64,000 nt of DNA from Chitinophagales bacterium. GTDB lineage: Bacteria > Bacteroidota > Bacteroidia > Chitinophagales > Chitinophagaceae. The notes beneath the pieces are model-generated. The model was not told the origin of the DNA and ran no database searches. It was given only the letters and a program-made list of their open reading frames with translations. Location: NCBI GenBank assembly GCA_017303835.1, contig JAFLBI010000001.1, positions 124,001 through 188,000 on the forward strand. Direction: 5' to 3'. Positions within the stretch are counted from its first letter, which is position 1; each line of letters opens with the position of its first letter. Below are positions 43,648-52,351 of the stretch, in pieces. The translations under genes were made by a program, and so were the position numbers.

Positions 43648-44766
43648 TCAGAGATAGCTGAGGTTGGTTTTCGGTGTCAGCGTCAGCAAAGTTTCATACA
43701 TCAGTTTAATGGTTCCTTCAATATCAGACTTGTGCAGCATCTCTACAGTCGTGTGCATGTAGCGAAGCGGAATAGAGATGAGCACTGAAGGGCAACCATC
43801 GTTCGCATAAGCAAAACTATCGGTATCGGTACCAGTGCTTCTGCTCACAGTGCGGTTCTGTACAGCAATGCCTGATTTTTCTGCAACATCCTGTACCAGA
43901 CTCAGCAATTTGTTGTGAACAGCTGGGCCATAAGCCAGCGATGGGCCTTTTCCGCATACCACATCACCCTCAACTACTTTGTTGATCATCGGTGTATGGG
44001 TATCGTGCGTAACATCAGTAATGATGGCGATATTGGGTTTGATGCGTCGAGCAATCATTTCAGCACCACGCAAACCAATTTCCTCCTGCACAGCATTCAC
44101 CACATATAAACCGAAGGGTAGTTTCTTTTTGTTTTCCTTCAGCAGCCTTGCTACTTCTGCAATCATAAAGCCGCCAATGCGGTTATCAAAAGCACGGCCG
44201 ATCAGGTAATCAAAAGCCAGTTCATCGTAACCTTCTTCATAGGTAACAACTGCACCAATATGAATGCCGAGCGATTCTACTTCTTTTCTGCTGCGCGCAC
44301 CGCAATCCAGCCATAAATTATCTACACGAGGTTGTGGTTCTTTGGTGTCAGGACTGCCCAAACGTGTATGTATAGCAGGCCAGCCGAAAACAGCTTTTAC
44401 TGCGCCTTTTTTACCATGAATCAACACGCGTTTTGCAGGTGCTATTTGGTGATCTACACCTCCATTGCGTTTTAGGTAAATCAAGCCTTTGTCGTCAATG
44501 TAATTCACAAACCAGCTAATCTCATCCGCATGTGCTTCTATTACTACTTTGAAAGGTGCGTCGGGATTAATAACACCTACAGCTGTACCGTATGGATCTA
44601 CAAAATGGGTATCTACATATGGCTTTACATATTCCAGCCACACTTTTTGTCCGCTACTCTCAAAACCAACAGGTGATGGTGTATTGATGTAATTGCGCAG
44701 GAATGCCATTGATTGATCTGTGAGTAAGGAGGCTTTACCTGATTTCTTTTTCGTCGTCTTTGCCAT
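43648..44766 (-). CDS. M42 family metallopeptidase
   Basis: This 372-residue dinuclear-metal aminopeptidase is of the FrvX/TET type. Metal ligands appear in VVIEAHADEISWFV (HxD), AFDNRIGGFM (Asp), VQEEIGLRGA (Glu pair, with the catalytic Glu), IITDVTHDTHTP (Asp) and PLRYMHTTVEML (His). It probably trims peptides in the cytoplasm. It is separated from the genes downstream by a terminator. Confidence 0.92.
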   Translation of the reverse strand: MAKTTKKKSGKASLLTDQSMAFLRNYINTPSPVGFESSGQKVWLEYVKPYVDTHFVDPYGTAVGVINPDAPFKVVIEAHADEISWFVNYIDDKGLIYLKRNGGVDHQIAPAKRVLIHGKKGAVKAVFGWPAIHTRLGSPDTKEPQPRVDNLWLDCGARSRKEVESLGIHIGAVVTYEEGYDELAFDYLIGRAFDNRIGGFMIAEVARLLKENKKKLPFGLYVVNAVQEEIGLRGAEMIARRIKPNIAIITDVTHDTHTPMINKVVEGDVVCGKGPSLAYGPAVHNKLLSLVQDVAEKSGIAVQNRTVSRSTGTDTDSFAYANDGCPSVLISIPLRYMHTTVEMLHKSDIEGTIKLMYETLLTLTPKTNLSYL

Positions 44767-44776
44767 AGCCAGATAT

Positions 44777-45667
44777 TTAGATGATTGTAAATGCGATGAT
44801 ACCGCAGATGGCTTTCACCAGGAGCAGCCCATCAATCACTGCAAGATAATAGAGGATGGGCTTACGTTGTAGCAGACTGAGTGCGGCAATTATCAACAAT
44901 GTAAAGGGTATGGCGTTGATAAGCACACGTGGCACTGAAATACCCAATTGGGTGGCGGTTATTGCAATGAATACCCAGCCGATGGTGGTGATGGGGATGA
45001 CAATACGGTAAATCGTTTTAATCAAGCCAAATCTGACTACAAAGGTTTTCAGTTCCAAGTTATTATCGGCGGCGTAGTCCTTGATGTCAAACAAGATGGC
45101 CAGTACAGATACAAACAGCCAATTCTTTAGAAACAGAAAACCATGTAGTGGCGTGAAATAATGATTACTGTATGGATTGTCTAAAATGATAGGATAAGTT
45201 GTTACGAGGCCTGCCCATACATAGCCGATAAGAAATGGTTTCAGCCAACCCGTATGTCTGATATGAATCGGAATGAGTTTTGGGAAGAATACACTGTAAT
45301 ACAATAAGGCTACCATTGGAAAAGATGCAGCAATAAGGAGTGTACTTAATGATGGTATTTGAAAATGAAACCATAGGTAAGTTGCGCCTGAAATGCAGCA
45401 GCAGGTGAGTAGTAGCCATTGTACAACTTGTATTGACTGCTTATGTTCTTGAAACCATTCAGCCCTTACATTTTCCCGTGTATGATTACTACTTTTTAAA
45501 TACGCGAATCGATAAAACACAACAGTGCTGAAATAGATAAACAGGTACCAGCTTATGGGTTGCATTGCAATGCCATATTGAATATGCGTTTCAATTGAAA
45601 GCATTACTACGCAAAGACCATAGAAAAAATTGCCAAAGAAAAAGGTATTGAAGATTTTTTTCAGCAC
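44777..45667 (-). CDS. UbiA-like membrane protein lacking the first Asp motif
   Basis: This 296-residue polytopic protein starts with GTG, one base after the stop of the lipoprotein gene. It contains ILFDIKDYAADNNLELKTFV, which resembles the second Asp-rich motif of UbiA prenyltransferases. In the position expected for the first NDxxDxxxD motif there is only YRFAYLKSSNHTREN. It may be an inactive or altered member. Function unknown. It is co-transcribed with the lipoprotein upstream. Confidence 0.6.
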   Translation of the reverse strand: MLKKIFNTFFFGNFFYGLCVVMLSIETHIQYGIAMQPISWYLFIYFSTVVFYRFAYLKSSNHTRENVRAEWFQEHKQSIQVVQWLLLTCCCISGATYLWFHFQIPSLSTLLIAASFPMVALLYYSVFFPKLIPIHIRHTGWLKPFLIGYVWAGLVTTYPIILDNPYSNHYFTPLHGFLFLKNWLFVSVLAILFDIKDYAADNNLELKTFVVRFGLIKTIYRIVIPITTIGWVFIAITATQLGISVPRVLINAIPFTLLIIAALSLLQRKPILYYLAVIDGLLLVKAICGIIAFTII

Positions 45668-45668
45668 A

Positions 45669-46130
45669 TCATCGTCTTACGATAATCACGGTGGAGGAAC
45701 TGATGGTATCACTCACATTGCCTGCTAAGTCTCTGGCCCAGAAACGGAATACACAGGTATCATTCTGACCAATGCATTGTGGTTCTCTGATAGAAGGGCA
45801 GCCGAGGTTGATTCCATAGCCGAAGCATATTTCAAATTCGCCTTCCAGGTTTTTAGTGGCTGTAAAAGTGGGAATCTTATATCTGCCTGAGAAATTGCTG
45901 TTTGCGCAGTTTTTGGTTACTTTTTGCACCCAGATACTATCCTGAATATCGCCTTCAGCGTCTGTAAAACGGATATTGAATTGAATAGTAGAACCCGCAG
46001 TTAACCTTTCCGTACTCGCAGATTTGAATGTGAGTTTGGGTTTGGTCTGGAATTTATCTTTGCTGCAGGAAAAGATGAGCAATCCGGTTAGCAGAAATAA
46101 AAGTATTCTAGGGTATTTCATGAATCGCAT
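45669..46130 (-). CDS. lipoprotein with Cys-rich C-terminal half
   Basis: This 153-residue protein has a lipobox LIFSC. The start is either ATG 46130 (MRFMKYPRILL), which lies 6 nt after a -7 box TACATTTG (46144-46137), or ATG 46121. The mature part contains FNIRFTDAEGDIQDSIWV, an Ig-like pattern, and several Cys (FEICFGYGINLGCPS, PQCIGQNDTCVF), which would form disulfides outside the cell. I recognise no function. The UbiA-like gene follows directly. Confidence 0.7.
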   Translation of the reverse strand: MRFMKYPRILLFLLTGLLIFSCSKDKFQTKPKLTFKSASTERLTAGSTIQFNIRFTDAEGDIQDSIWVQKVTKNCANSNFSGRYKIPTFTATKNLEGEFEICFGYGINLGCPSIREPQCIGQNDTCVFRFWARDLAGNVSDTISSSTVIIVRR

Positions 46131-46174
46131 TGTTTTCAAATGTACTCAAATCAGCCTGACAATCCATATAGCTA

Positions 46175-47149
46175 GTGATTGATGTTAACAATATTTTCTC
46201 AGTAGACTCAGCCGGTTTTAATCAACTGGCACTGGATGTTTTCCGTTATCAGGTAAAGCACTGTCCGGTGTATCGCGACTGGTGCAGCTATATGCAGATA
46301 GATGCAGCTAAGGTGAATACTGTTGCCTCCATTCCTTTTCTTCCGATCAGTTTTTTTAAAACACATGAAGTAATTGCAGAAGGTAAATCTGCAGAAATCA
46401 TTTTCGAAAGTAGTGGAACGGGTAAAAGCCTAACCAGTAAGCATTATGTGGCAGATATCAATCTTTATATCGCAAGTTTTACGCTGCAGTTCGAAAAGCA
46501 GTTTGGTCATCCGAAGGATTGGTGCATTTTATCATTATTACCTGCTTATTTGGAGAGAAAGGGCTCTTCACTGGTGTTAATGGCAGAGAAGCTGATGGAA
46601 ATGAGTGGTCATGCAGATAATGGGTTTTATCTCTACGATTTTCCTGCCCTTGCAGCAAAATTGCGCCGACTAGATGCTGCAGGTCAGAAGGTATTGTTGT
46701 TGGGTGTAAGTTTTGCTTTGATGGACTTTGCAGAAGCTTTTCCCATGCACTTGGAGCATACCATTGTTATGGAAACAGGCGGTATGAAGGGAAGGAAGCA
46801 GGAGATCACGCGACAGGAATTACATGATTATTTGATGCTTCAATTAGGCGTAAAAGCGATCGCTACAGAGTATGGTATGACAGAATTACTAAGTCAGGCT
46901 TATGCAAAGGGCGAGGGCTTGTTGCAGCCAGCGCCATGGATGAAGGCTTTGGTCAGAGATGAATCAGATCCTATAGCGGTATCTACAGTGGGCAGAGGTA
47001 TTCTCAATATGATTGATTTGGCTAATATCAATAGCTGTTCTTTTATTGCTACAGAGGACGCCGGTGTGGTATATGGTGATGGTTGCTTTGAGGTGTTAGG
47101 CCGCGTAGATAACAGTGATATCCGTGGTTGTAGCTTGATGGCGGTTTAA
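46175..47149 (+). CDS. LuxE/PaaK-like acyl-protein synthetase (acyl transferase)
   Basis: This 324-residue protein starts with GTG. Motifs include SIPFLPISFFKTHEV, IIFESSGTGKSLTSKHYV (a nucleotide-binding-like loop), METGGMKGRKQEITRQEL and ATEYGMTELLSQAYA, then a C-terminal GRVDNSDIRGCSL. This is the arrangement of LuxE-domain acyl-protein synthetases and relates to the C-terminal half of ANL adenylating enzymes. The substrate is not known. It is divergent from the lipoprotein at 45669 and precedes tRNA-Leu. Confidence 0.75.
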   Translation: MIDVNNIFSVDSAGFNQLALDVFRYQVKHCPVYRDWCSYMQIDAAKVNTVASIPFLPISFFKTHEVIAEGKSAEIIFESSGTGKSLTSKHYVADINLYIASFTLQFEKQFGHPKDWCILSLLPAYLERKGSSLVLMAEKLMEMSGHADNGFYLYDFPALAAKLRRLDAAGQKVLLLGVSFALMDFAEAFPMHLEHTIVMETGGMKGRKQEITRQELHDYLMLQLGVKAIATEYGMTELLSQAYAKGEGLLQPAPWMKALVRDESDPIAVSTVGRGILNMIDLANINSCSFIATEDAGVVYGDGCFEVLGRVDNSDIRGCSLMAV

Positions 47150-47157
47150 AAACATTT

Positions 47158-47186
47158 TTGATTTATCGGGGCAGGTTATATATTTG
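47158..47186 (+). promoter_or_regulatory. promoter of tRNA-Leu
   Basis: TTG (47158-47160) and TATATTTG (47179-47186) are separated by 18 bp, starting 41 nt before the mature tRNA 5' end. Confidence 0.8.
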
Positions 47187-47226
47187 CAGCCCTGAATCAC
47201 AAACCAGTAGCAATACGGGTTTATCT

Positions 47227-47310
47227 GCCCAGATGGCGAAATTGGTAGACGCACTGTGTTCAGGTCGCAGCGCCCGCAAGGGTGTGCTGGTTCGAATCCA
47301 GTTCTGGGCA
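47227..47310 (+). tRNA. tRNA-Leu (anticodon CAG)
   Basis: An 84-nt cloverleaf of the class II type. The acceptor stem GCCCAGA pairs with TCTGGGC. The anticodon stem CTGTG/CGCAG encloses the loop TTCAGGT with CAG as anticodon. A long variable arm (CGCCCGCAAGGGTG) is present, and the T arm is CTGG-TTCGAAT-CCAG. The 3' CCA is not encoded (ACAA follows) and must be added by the CCA enzyme, whose gene lies at 50352. Confidence 0.96.
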
Positions 47311-47312
47311 CA

Positions 47313-47345
47313 AACGCCCTTCCAACTTCGTTGGAAGGGCGTTTT
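47313..47345 (+). terminator. terminator after tRNA-Leu
   Basis: AACGCCCTTCCAA pairs with TTGGAAGGGCGTT with a 5-nt loop, followed by TT. Its right arm and tail (GGGCGTTTTGCAT) are also the exact complement of the first bases of each downstream repeat unit (ATGCAAAACGCCC). Confidence 0.85.
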
Positions 47346-47969
47346 GCATTGTGAGCGAAGAAAGCTTGCTTTCGATAGCGAACGATGCAAAACGCCCCCT
47401 GCGCCAAAGGCGCGGGAAAGGCTTTGGGTAAGCCCCTCGTAGAACGAAGGGATCACCGTAGGTAATCCATTTTATACTAAGGATGAAAGTTTATATCGTT
47501 AAGCGAACGATGCAAAACGCCCCCTGCGCCAAAGGCGCGGGTAGGGCTTTGGGTAAGCCCCTCGTAGAACGAAGGGATCACCGTAGGTAATCCATTTTAT
47601 ACTAAGGATGAAAGTTTATATCGTTAAGCGAACGATGCAAAACGCCCCCTGCGCCAAAGGCGCGGGAAGGGCTTTGGGTAAGCCCCTCGTAGAACATGAG
47701 GATGACCGTAGGTAATCCATTTCATTGTGAGCGAAGAAAGCTTGCTTTCGATAGCGAACGATGCAAAACGCCCCCTGCGCCAAAGGCGCGGGAAGGGCTT
47801 TGGGTAAGCCCCCTTGTAGAACATGAGGATGACCGCAGGTAATCCATTGACCTCATTCCTGCCTCTCCAAAGGAGAGGGGGATATTTCAATTGTTGCAGT
47901 TGTGCCAAATGCGCGGGAAGGGTTTTGCGAATGCCCCACGTTGAACATGTGGATCACCATATATAATCC
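47341..47969. repeat. tandem array of a 90-bp hairpin-rich repeat downstream of tRNA-Leu
   Basis: Four 90-bp units lie at 47381-47470, 47506-47595, 47631-47720 and 47757-47846, with a period of 125-126 bp. A diverged fifth copy lies at about 47893-47969. Units 2 and 3 are preceded by one 35-bp linker; units 1 and 4 are preceded by another, which contains AAAGCTTGCTTT. Each unit has a GCGCC-AAA-GGCGC stem, a GGGCTT/AAGCCC stem, and a third stem whose arms covary between copies (CCTC/GAGG, CCTT/GAGG, CCAC/GTGG). There is no gene in this 810-bp gap. Function and origin are unknown. Confidence 0.9.
47862..47878. repeat. CCTCTCC-AAA-GGAGAGG palindrome
   Basis: A perfect 7-bp inverted repeat with a 3-nt loop is set between repeat unit 4 and the diverged fifth copy. 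Similar CTCTCC/GGAGAG palindromes are dispersed between genes in many Bacteroidota genomes (general knowledge). It does not belong to the 90-bp unit. Confidence 0.55.
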
Positions 47970-48068
47970 TTTATTTCAAAGGCCTACGCTAAAGCTTTTC
48001 GAGACAGACCTTGCAGATGGTTTCCGTTAGCCGGTTCAACTCATAATCAGCATACCATGATCAATGTA

Positions 48069-48100
48069 AAAGCCCCAAATCCATTACTGGTCGGGGCTTT
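48069..48100 (-). terminator. terminator of dapD
   Basis: AAAGCCCC pairs with GGGGCTTT across a 16-nt loop that includes CCA/TGG. On the minus strand it is followed by TTTAC. It lies 20 nt past the dapD stop. Confidence 0.75.
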
Positions 48101-48120
48101 TTGCAAAAGATCAAATTGGT

Positions 48121-48933
48121 TTATACGCTCACATTGAAATCGCGTAGTGCGTCATTTAAACTTGTTTTCAGATCAGTGCTGGGTTTACGTTGTCCAATGA
48201 TCAATGCACAACTTACCTGATATTCTCCCGCAGGGAATTTCTTGGTATAAGTACCGGGGATAACAACGCTTCTGGCTGGTACACGCCCTTTGTATTCAAT
48301 TGGCTCAGCACCACTTACATCGATGATCTTGGTAGATTGTGTGAGTACCACATTGGCACCAAGTACGGCTTCTTTTTCTACCACTACACCTTCCACAACA
48401 ATGCTACGGCTACCCAGGAAACAACCGTCTTCAATAATTACCGGACTTGCTTGTAAAGGCTCCAATACACCACCAATGCCAACACCACCGCTTAAGTGAA
48501 CACCTTTGCCAATTTGCGCACAGCTGCCTACAGTAGCCCAAGTATCCACCATGGTGCCTTCATCCACATAAGCACCAATATTCACATAACTGGGCATCAA
48601 TACCACATTTTTAGCCAAATAAGCGCCATAACGTGCAACGGCATGTGGTACTGCTCTAACGCCTAATTCTTTATAGTTGCTTTTGAGCAGCATTTTATCG
48701 TAAAACTCAAAAGGTGGTAATTCCCAGGTCTGCATTTGCTGAATACCGAAATACATCAGAATGGCCTGTTTTACCCATTCGTTCACTACCCAGCCATTGT
48801 CTGTAGGGCTGGCAACACGCAGTCTGCCCTTATCCACTTCTTCAATAACACTGCGAACTGCATTGCTATAGTTATCATCTTTCAATAATGCTCTATCAGC
48901 CCATGCAGCAGCAATCAAAGCTTGTAATTCCAT
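48121..48933 (-). CDS. dapD: 2,3,4,5-tetrahydropyridine-2,6-dicarboxylate N-succinyltransferase
   Basis: This 270-residue protein starts at ATG 48933 (MELQALIAAAWADR); a TTG six codons earlier is less likely. It catalyses the succinylation step of the lysine/diaminopimelate pathway. The left-handed beta-helix hexapeptides are clear (VVLMPSYVNIGAYVDEGTMV, DTWATVGSCAQIGKGVHLSG, GVGIGGVLEPLQASPVIIED), followed by SVVIPGTY. A -7 box TATGTTTG lies on the minus strand at 48956-48949, 15 nt before the start. Confidence 0.95.
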   Translation of the reverse strand: MELQALIAAAWADRALLKDDNYSNAVRSVIEEVDKGRLRVASPTDNGWVVNEWVKQAILMYFGIQQMQTWELPPFEFYDKMLLKSNYKELGVRAVPHAVARYGAYLAKNVVLMPSYVNIGAYVDEGTMVDTWATVGSCAQIGKGVHLSGGVGIGGVLEPLQASPVIIEDGCFLGSRSIVVEGVVVEKEAVLGANVVLTQSTKIIDVSGAEPIEYKGRVPARSVVIPGTYTKKFPAGEYQVSCALIIGQRKPSTDLKTSLNDALRDFNVSV

Positions 48934-49087
48934 GCAAGAAAATTTGTGCAAACATACGTGTAGCGCTAATAGATAAAACAGTGCATGTTAATTTATGTGC
49001 TAAAAGATTGAAGAACAGTTGTTTAATTATTTTAATTGGAATGTTCATTTATTTTGAACAAATTAATCGTGTAATTGTCATGCAACT

Positions 49088-49294
49088 ATGACCAAGGTTA
49101 TACTTGACATACCACCCGAAAAAATGACCAGCTTTATCAAAACGATTCTTCAGTTGGGTATAGATAAGCATGCGATTACTTCACAACGCGTGCACAGCGA
49201 TAAACCAAGAAAGCGGAAGTCTCCACATCGTTTCATGGAATCAGTATTGTTATTCGATTGGGAGTTTTTCAGCAATGAGCTGGAATATGAATAA
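49088..49294 (+). CDS. small hypothetical protein, antitoxin-like N-terminus
   Basis: This 68-residue protein reads TKVILDIPPEKMTSFIKTIL at its start, a ribbon/helix pattern similar to small Bacteroidota proteins often annotated as antitoxin-like. The middle is a basic stretch (DKPRKRKSPHR). No toxin gene is adjacent. It could be a stand-alone regulator or a remnant. No exact -7 box is found before it. Confidence 0.5.
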   Translation: MTKVILDIPPEKMTSFIKTILQLGIDKHAITSQRVHSDKPRKRKSPHRFMESVLLFDWEFFSNELEYE

Positions 49295-49316
49295 ATAAGC
49301 CTCCCGCATATTTAGT

Positions 49317-49324
49317 TAGCTTTG
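49317..49324 (+). promoter_or_regulatory. -7 box of the glycosyltransferase gene
   Basis: TAGCTTTG ends 4 nt before the ATG at 49329. No -33 TTG is seen at the usual distance. It implies a leaderless transcript if active. Confidence 0.5.
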
Positions 49325-49328
49325 CGCG

Positions 49329-50324
49329 ATGCAACGCATCCTGATTATTCAAACAGCTTTTATTGGTGATGCAGTCCTGGCAACAGGGCTAGTGGAGAAG
49401 TTGCATCAACATTATCCTCATGCTTCCATCGACATCCTTGTGCGTAAAGGCAATGAGGGTATGTTTCAGCAACATCCTTTTTTACAGAAAGTGCTGATTT
49501 GGCAAAAGCAAGAACACAAATACCGGCATCTCTGGCAATTATTGCTGCAAATTCGTTCACGCAAATATGATTTGGTGGTGAATGTGCAAAGATTTGCTGC
49601 CACGGGTTTGCTTACTGCTTTCTCCGGTGCAAAAATGACAGTTGGTTTTGATAAGAATCCTTTCAGTTTTTTGTTTACAAAAAAGATAGCGCATCGTATC
49701 AGCACAGCTGAAGCACCATTACATGAATACCAACGTAATCATGAGTTGATTGCTTTTTGTACAGATGATATTCCTGCAAAACCTAAACTGTATCCTACAA
49801 CAGCAGATAAAGCGCAAGTAGCGCCTTATGCACAGGGCCGTTATGTTTGCATTGCGCCTGCATCAGTCTGGTTTACCAAGCAATTTCCTACGGTAAAATG
49901 GATTGAGCTGCTTCAAGCATTACCTGCAGATATACAGATTTTTCTTATTGGTGCACCTGCTGATAAAAACATGTGCGACGAAATGATTGCTGCATGCCCT
50001 GAAAAATCTATTACCAACTTATGCGGCAAACTAGGTTTTCTGGCATCTGCTGTATTGATGCATCATGCTGTCATGAACTATGTGAATGATTCAGCGCCCA
50101 TGCACTTTGCTTCATCAGTCGATGCGCCGGTTACAGCTGTCTATTGTTCTACTATACCAGCATTTGGTTTTGGACCATTATCCAGTAAGAATTATGTTGT
50201 AGAAGTGCCAACAGCACTAGATTGCAGGCCTTGCGGTTTGCACGGACAAAAAGCCTGCCCCAAAGGCCATTTCAACTGTGCTATGCAGATTCAAACCAGT
50301 CAGTTATTGGCTGTTTTGTCTTAA
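49329..50324 (+). CDS. glycosyltransferase family 9 (heptosyltransferase-like)
   Basis: This 331-residue protein has the GT9 N-terminus RILIIQTAFIGDAVLATGLV and the C-terminal half PASVWFTKQFPTVKWIELLQ, ITNLCGKLGF, NDSAPMHFASSVDAPVTAVY and CRPCGLHGQKACPKGH. It probably transfers a sugar onto the lipopolysaccharide core from a nucleotide sugar in the cytoplasm. Downstream, the CCA-adding enzyme has its own promoter inside this gene's end. Confidence 0.9.
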   Translation: MQRILIIQTAFIGDAVLATGLVEKLHQHYPHASIDILVRKGNEGMFQQHPFLQKVLIWQKQEHKYRHLWQLLLQIRSRKYDLVVNVQRFAATGLLTAFSGAKMTVGFDKNPFSFLFTKKIAHRISTAEAPLHEYQRNHELIAFCTDDIPAKPKLYPTTADKAQVAPYAQGRYVCIAPASVWFTKQFPTVKWIELLQALPADIQIFLIGAPADKNMCDEMIAACPEKSITNLCGKLGFLASAVLMHHAVMNYVNDSAPMHFASSVDAPVTAVYCSTIPAFGFGPLSSKNYVVEVPTALDCRPCGLHGQKACPKGHFNCAMQIQTSQLLAVLS

Positions 50325-50346
50325 CCCGGTTTCACAACTACATTTG
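50316..50346 (+). promoter_or_regulatory. promoter of the CCA-adding enzyme gene
   Basis: TTG (50316-50318, inside the end of the GT9 gene) and TACATTTG (50339-50346) are separated by 20 bp. The ATG follows 5 nt later. Confidence 0.78.
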
Positions 50347-50351
50347 CAAAC

Positions 50352-51770
50352 ATGCAGATACCCCTGACAGAGCGAGAAGCCTTTATTTGTCGGCAAATAG
50401 CCGAAGCAGCTGCTGCATTACAGCTGCCGGTATATCTCATTGGGGGATTTGTGCGCGATAAGCTCATCGGCAGAAATACCAAGGATGCAGACATTGTTTG
50501 TCTGGGCGATGGTATAGCACTCGCACATGCAGTGGCCGATCGTTTTCAGCCAAGACCACATGTATCGTTTTTCAAAAACTTTGGTACAGCGCAGATTAAA
50601 CTGCCTGATCTGGAAATAGAGTTTGTTGGTGCCAGAAAAGAGAGCTATGCAGAACACAGCAGAAAGCCGGCAGTAGAAGCAGGTACATTAGTAGATGATC
50701 AATTACGCCGCGATTTTACCGTAAATGCACTGGCCATCAGTTTGAACAGTGCCGATTATGGTACACTGGTAGATCCTTTCAACGGTGTACAGCACATGCA
50801 GGAACAAAAACTGCAAACACCACTTGATCCGGCACAAACATTCAGCGATGATCCTTTGCGCATGATGCGTGCCATTCGCTTTGCCACACAATTGGGCTAT
50901 CGTATAGAGCCCAATACCTATCTGGCTATTCAGGAAAATGCAGGCCGCATCAAAATTGTATCTCAGGAGCGCATTACAGATGAACTCAATAAAATCATGT
51001 TAGCGTCTAAGCCATCCGTGGGTTGGGATTTGTTGTATAAGACTGGATTGCTGAAGCTGATCTTTCCGCAAATGGTGGATCTGCATGGTGCTGTGTACAT
51101 AGATGGCAAAGGACACAAGGACAATTTCTATCATACCCTGCAGGTGCTGGATAATATTGCACAAAATACCCAGGATATTTGGTTACGTTGGGCAGCATTG
51201 CTGCATGATATAGGTAAGCCCGCTACGAAGAAATTTGAAGAAGGGCATGGCTGGACTTTTCATGGGCACGAAGTAGTTGGTGCGCGGATGGTGCCCAAGA
51301 TTTTTGCCAAACTCAAGCTTCCATTGAATGAGAAAATGCGTTTTGTACAGAAGCTGGTTGAATTACACCTGAGACCCATTTCACTGACAAAAGAAAATAT
51401 CACAGATAGTGCGATTCGCCGCTTATTGTTTGATGCAGGCGATGATGTGGATGCGCTGATGACTTTATGCGAAGCCGATATCACCAGTAAGAACAAAGTG
51501 AAAGTGGTTCGGTATCTCCGCAATTTTGAGCTGGTACGTGCCAGGATGCAGCAAGTAGAGGATAACGACCGTATCCGCAACTGGCAACCACCAATCACCG
51601 GTGAACTGATTATGCAAACCTTTGGGCTCAATCCGGGTAGGCAAGTGGGAATTATCAAGGACGCAATTCGCGAAGCCATACTGGATGGAGAAATACCCAA
51701 TGAGTATACTGCAGCACATGCTTTCATGGTGCAGAAAGCTGCGGAATTGAATCTCTATCCGGTTGAATAG
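50352..51770 (+). CDS. cca: CCA tRNA nucleotidyltransferase with HD domain
   Basis: This 472-residue protein has the nucleotidyltransferase motif [20 protein letters not shown], the motif [13 protein letters not shown], and [20 protein letters not shown]. The HD domain [19 protein letters not shown] follows (phosphohydrolase-type, function in this enzyme variable). It adds or repairs the 3' CCA of tRNAs, which is required here because the tRNA-Leu gene lacks an encoded CCA. Confidence 0.93.
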   Translation: MQIPLTEREAFICRQIAEAAAALQLPVYLIGGFVRDKLIGRNTKDADIVCLGDGIALAHAVADRFQPRPHVSFFKNFGTAQIKLPDLEIEFVGARKESYAEHSRKPAVEAGTLVDDQLRRDFTVNALAISLNSADYGTLVDPFNGVQHMQEQKLQTPLDPAQTFSDDPLRMMRAIRFATQLGYRIEPNTYLAIQENAGRIKIVSQERITDELNKIMLASKPSVGWDLLYKTGLLKLIFPQMVDLHGAVYIDGKGHKDNFYHTLQVLDNIAQNTQDIWLRWAALLHDIGKPATKKFEEGHGWTFHGHEVVGARMVPKIFAKLKLPLNEKMRFVQKLVELHLRPISLTKENITDSAIRRLLFDAGDDVDALMTLCEADITSKNKVKVVRYLRNFELVRARMQQVEDNDRIRNWQPPITGELIMQTFGLNPGRQVGIIKDAIREAILDGEIPNEYTAAHAFMVQKAAELNLYPVE

Positions 51771-51802
51771 TTGTATTTTGCCGCTTTAATCCACCTGTAC
51801 AC

Positions 51803-52345
51803 ATGGCCATTCTTAAATTCAGGGTTTATCTGGAAGAAGATGATGCTGTTTACCGTGATGTGGTAATCAGGCATACCCAGTCGTTCAAAGAATTACACGA
51901 AACCATTCTCAAGGGATACGAGTTTGATTCAAAGCACCAAGCAACTTTTTACCGCAGTAACGATCATTGGCAACGTGGTCGCGAGATTAGCCTGGAGCGT
52001 TATGATAAAGATTATGTAGCAGAGCCTTTATTGATGGCTGATACCACAATTGGTAGTGAGATTCGTGATACAAACCAGAAATTCATTTATGTCTATGATT
52101 TTGCAAAGAACTGGACATTTCTGGTGGAACTGATTAACGTGAGTAAGGAAGAAAGTGCCAAGATTAGTTATCCATCCGTAAGTAGAAAAGAGGGTATTGG
52201 TCCGCAGCAATATGGAACCAAGAGTCTGCTGGGTGATCGCTTTGCAGATATTGAAGAAAAATACGATTTGTCTGAAGCTGCAGATGGCTTTGGTGAAGAA
52301 GGCGAAGAAGCCGGACTGGAAGAAGCAGGCGGCGATGAAGAATAA
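51803..52345 (+). CDS. plasmid pRiA4b ORF-3-like family protein
   Basis: This 180-residue protein matches the PRiA4_ORF3-like pattern: LKFRVYLEEDDAVYRDVVIR then FKELHETILKGYEFDSKHQA, and FIYVYDFAKNWTFLVELINV. It ends in a strongly acidic tail. Members are often encoded near transposases, but here it is a single chromosomal gene between cca and miaA. Function unknown. A terminator follows directly. Confidence 0.8.
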   Translation: MAILKFRVYLEEDDAVYRDVVIRHTQSFKELHETILKGYEFDSKHQATFYRSNDHWQRGREISLERYDKDYVAEPLLMADTTIGSEIRDTNQKFIYVYDFAKNWTFLVELINVSKEESAKISYPSVSRKEGIGPQQYGTKSLLGDRFADIEEKYDLSEAADGFGEEGEEAGLEEAGGDEE

Positions 52346-52351
52346 AACTAC

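Noticed and set aside
47096-47456. Two overlapping minus-strand open frames antisense to tRNA-Leu
   Set aside because: They translate the reverse complement of the tRNA (giving the familiar WIRTSTPLRALRPEHSAS-like peptide) and of its terminator. This is a well-known false gene.
47381-47846. CRISPR array
   Set aside because: Units are 90 bp and the linkers are 35-36 bp but not unique (two are identical). No cas genes lie nearby.
47624-47908. Minus-strand open frame of 94 codons in the repeat array
   Set aside because: It consists only of the repeated 90-bp unit read in one frame (PKPFPRLWRRGRFASFA twice). Its length follows from the repeat, not from coding.
47227-48120. Integrated element or integron at the tRNA-Leu
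   Set aside because: No integrase, no direct copy of the tRNA 3' end and no cargo genes are seen downstream. dapD follows normally.
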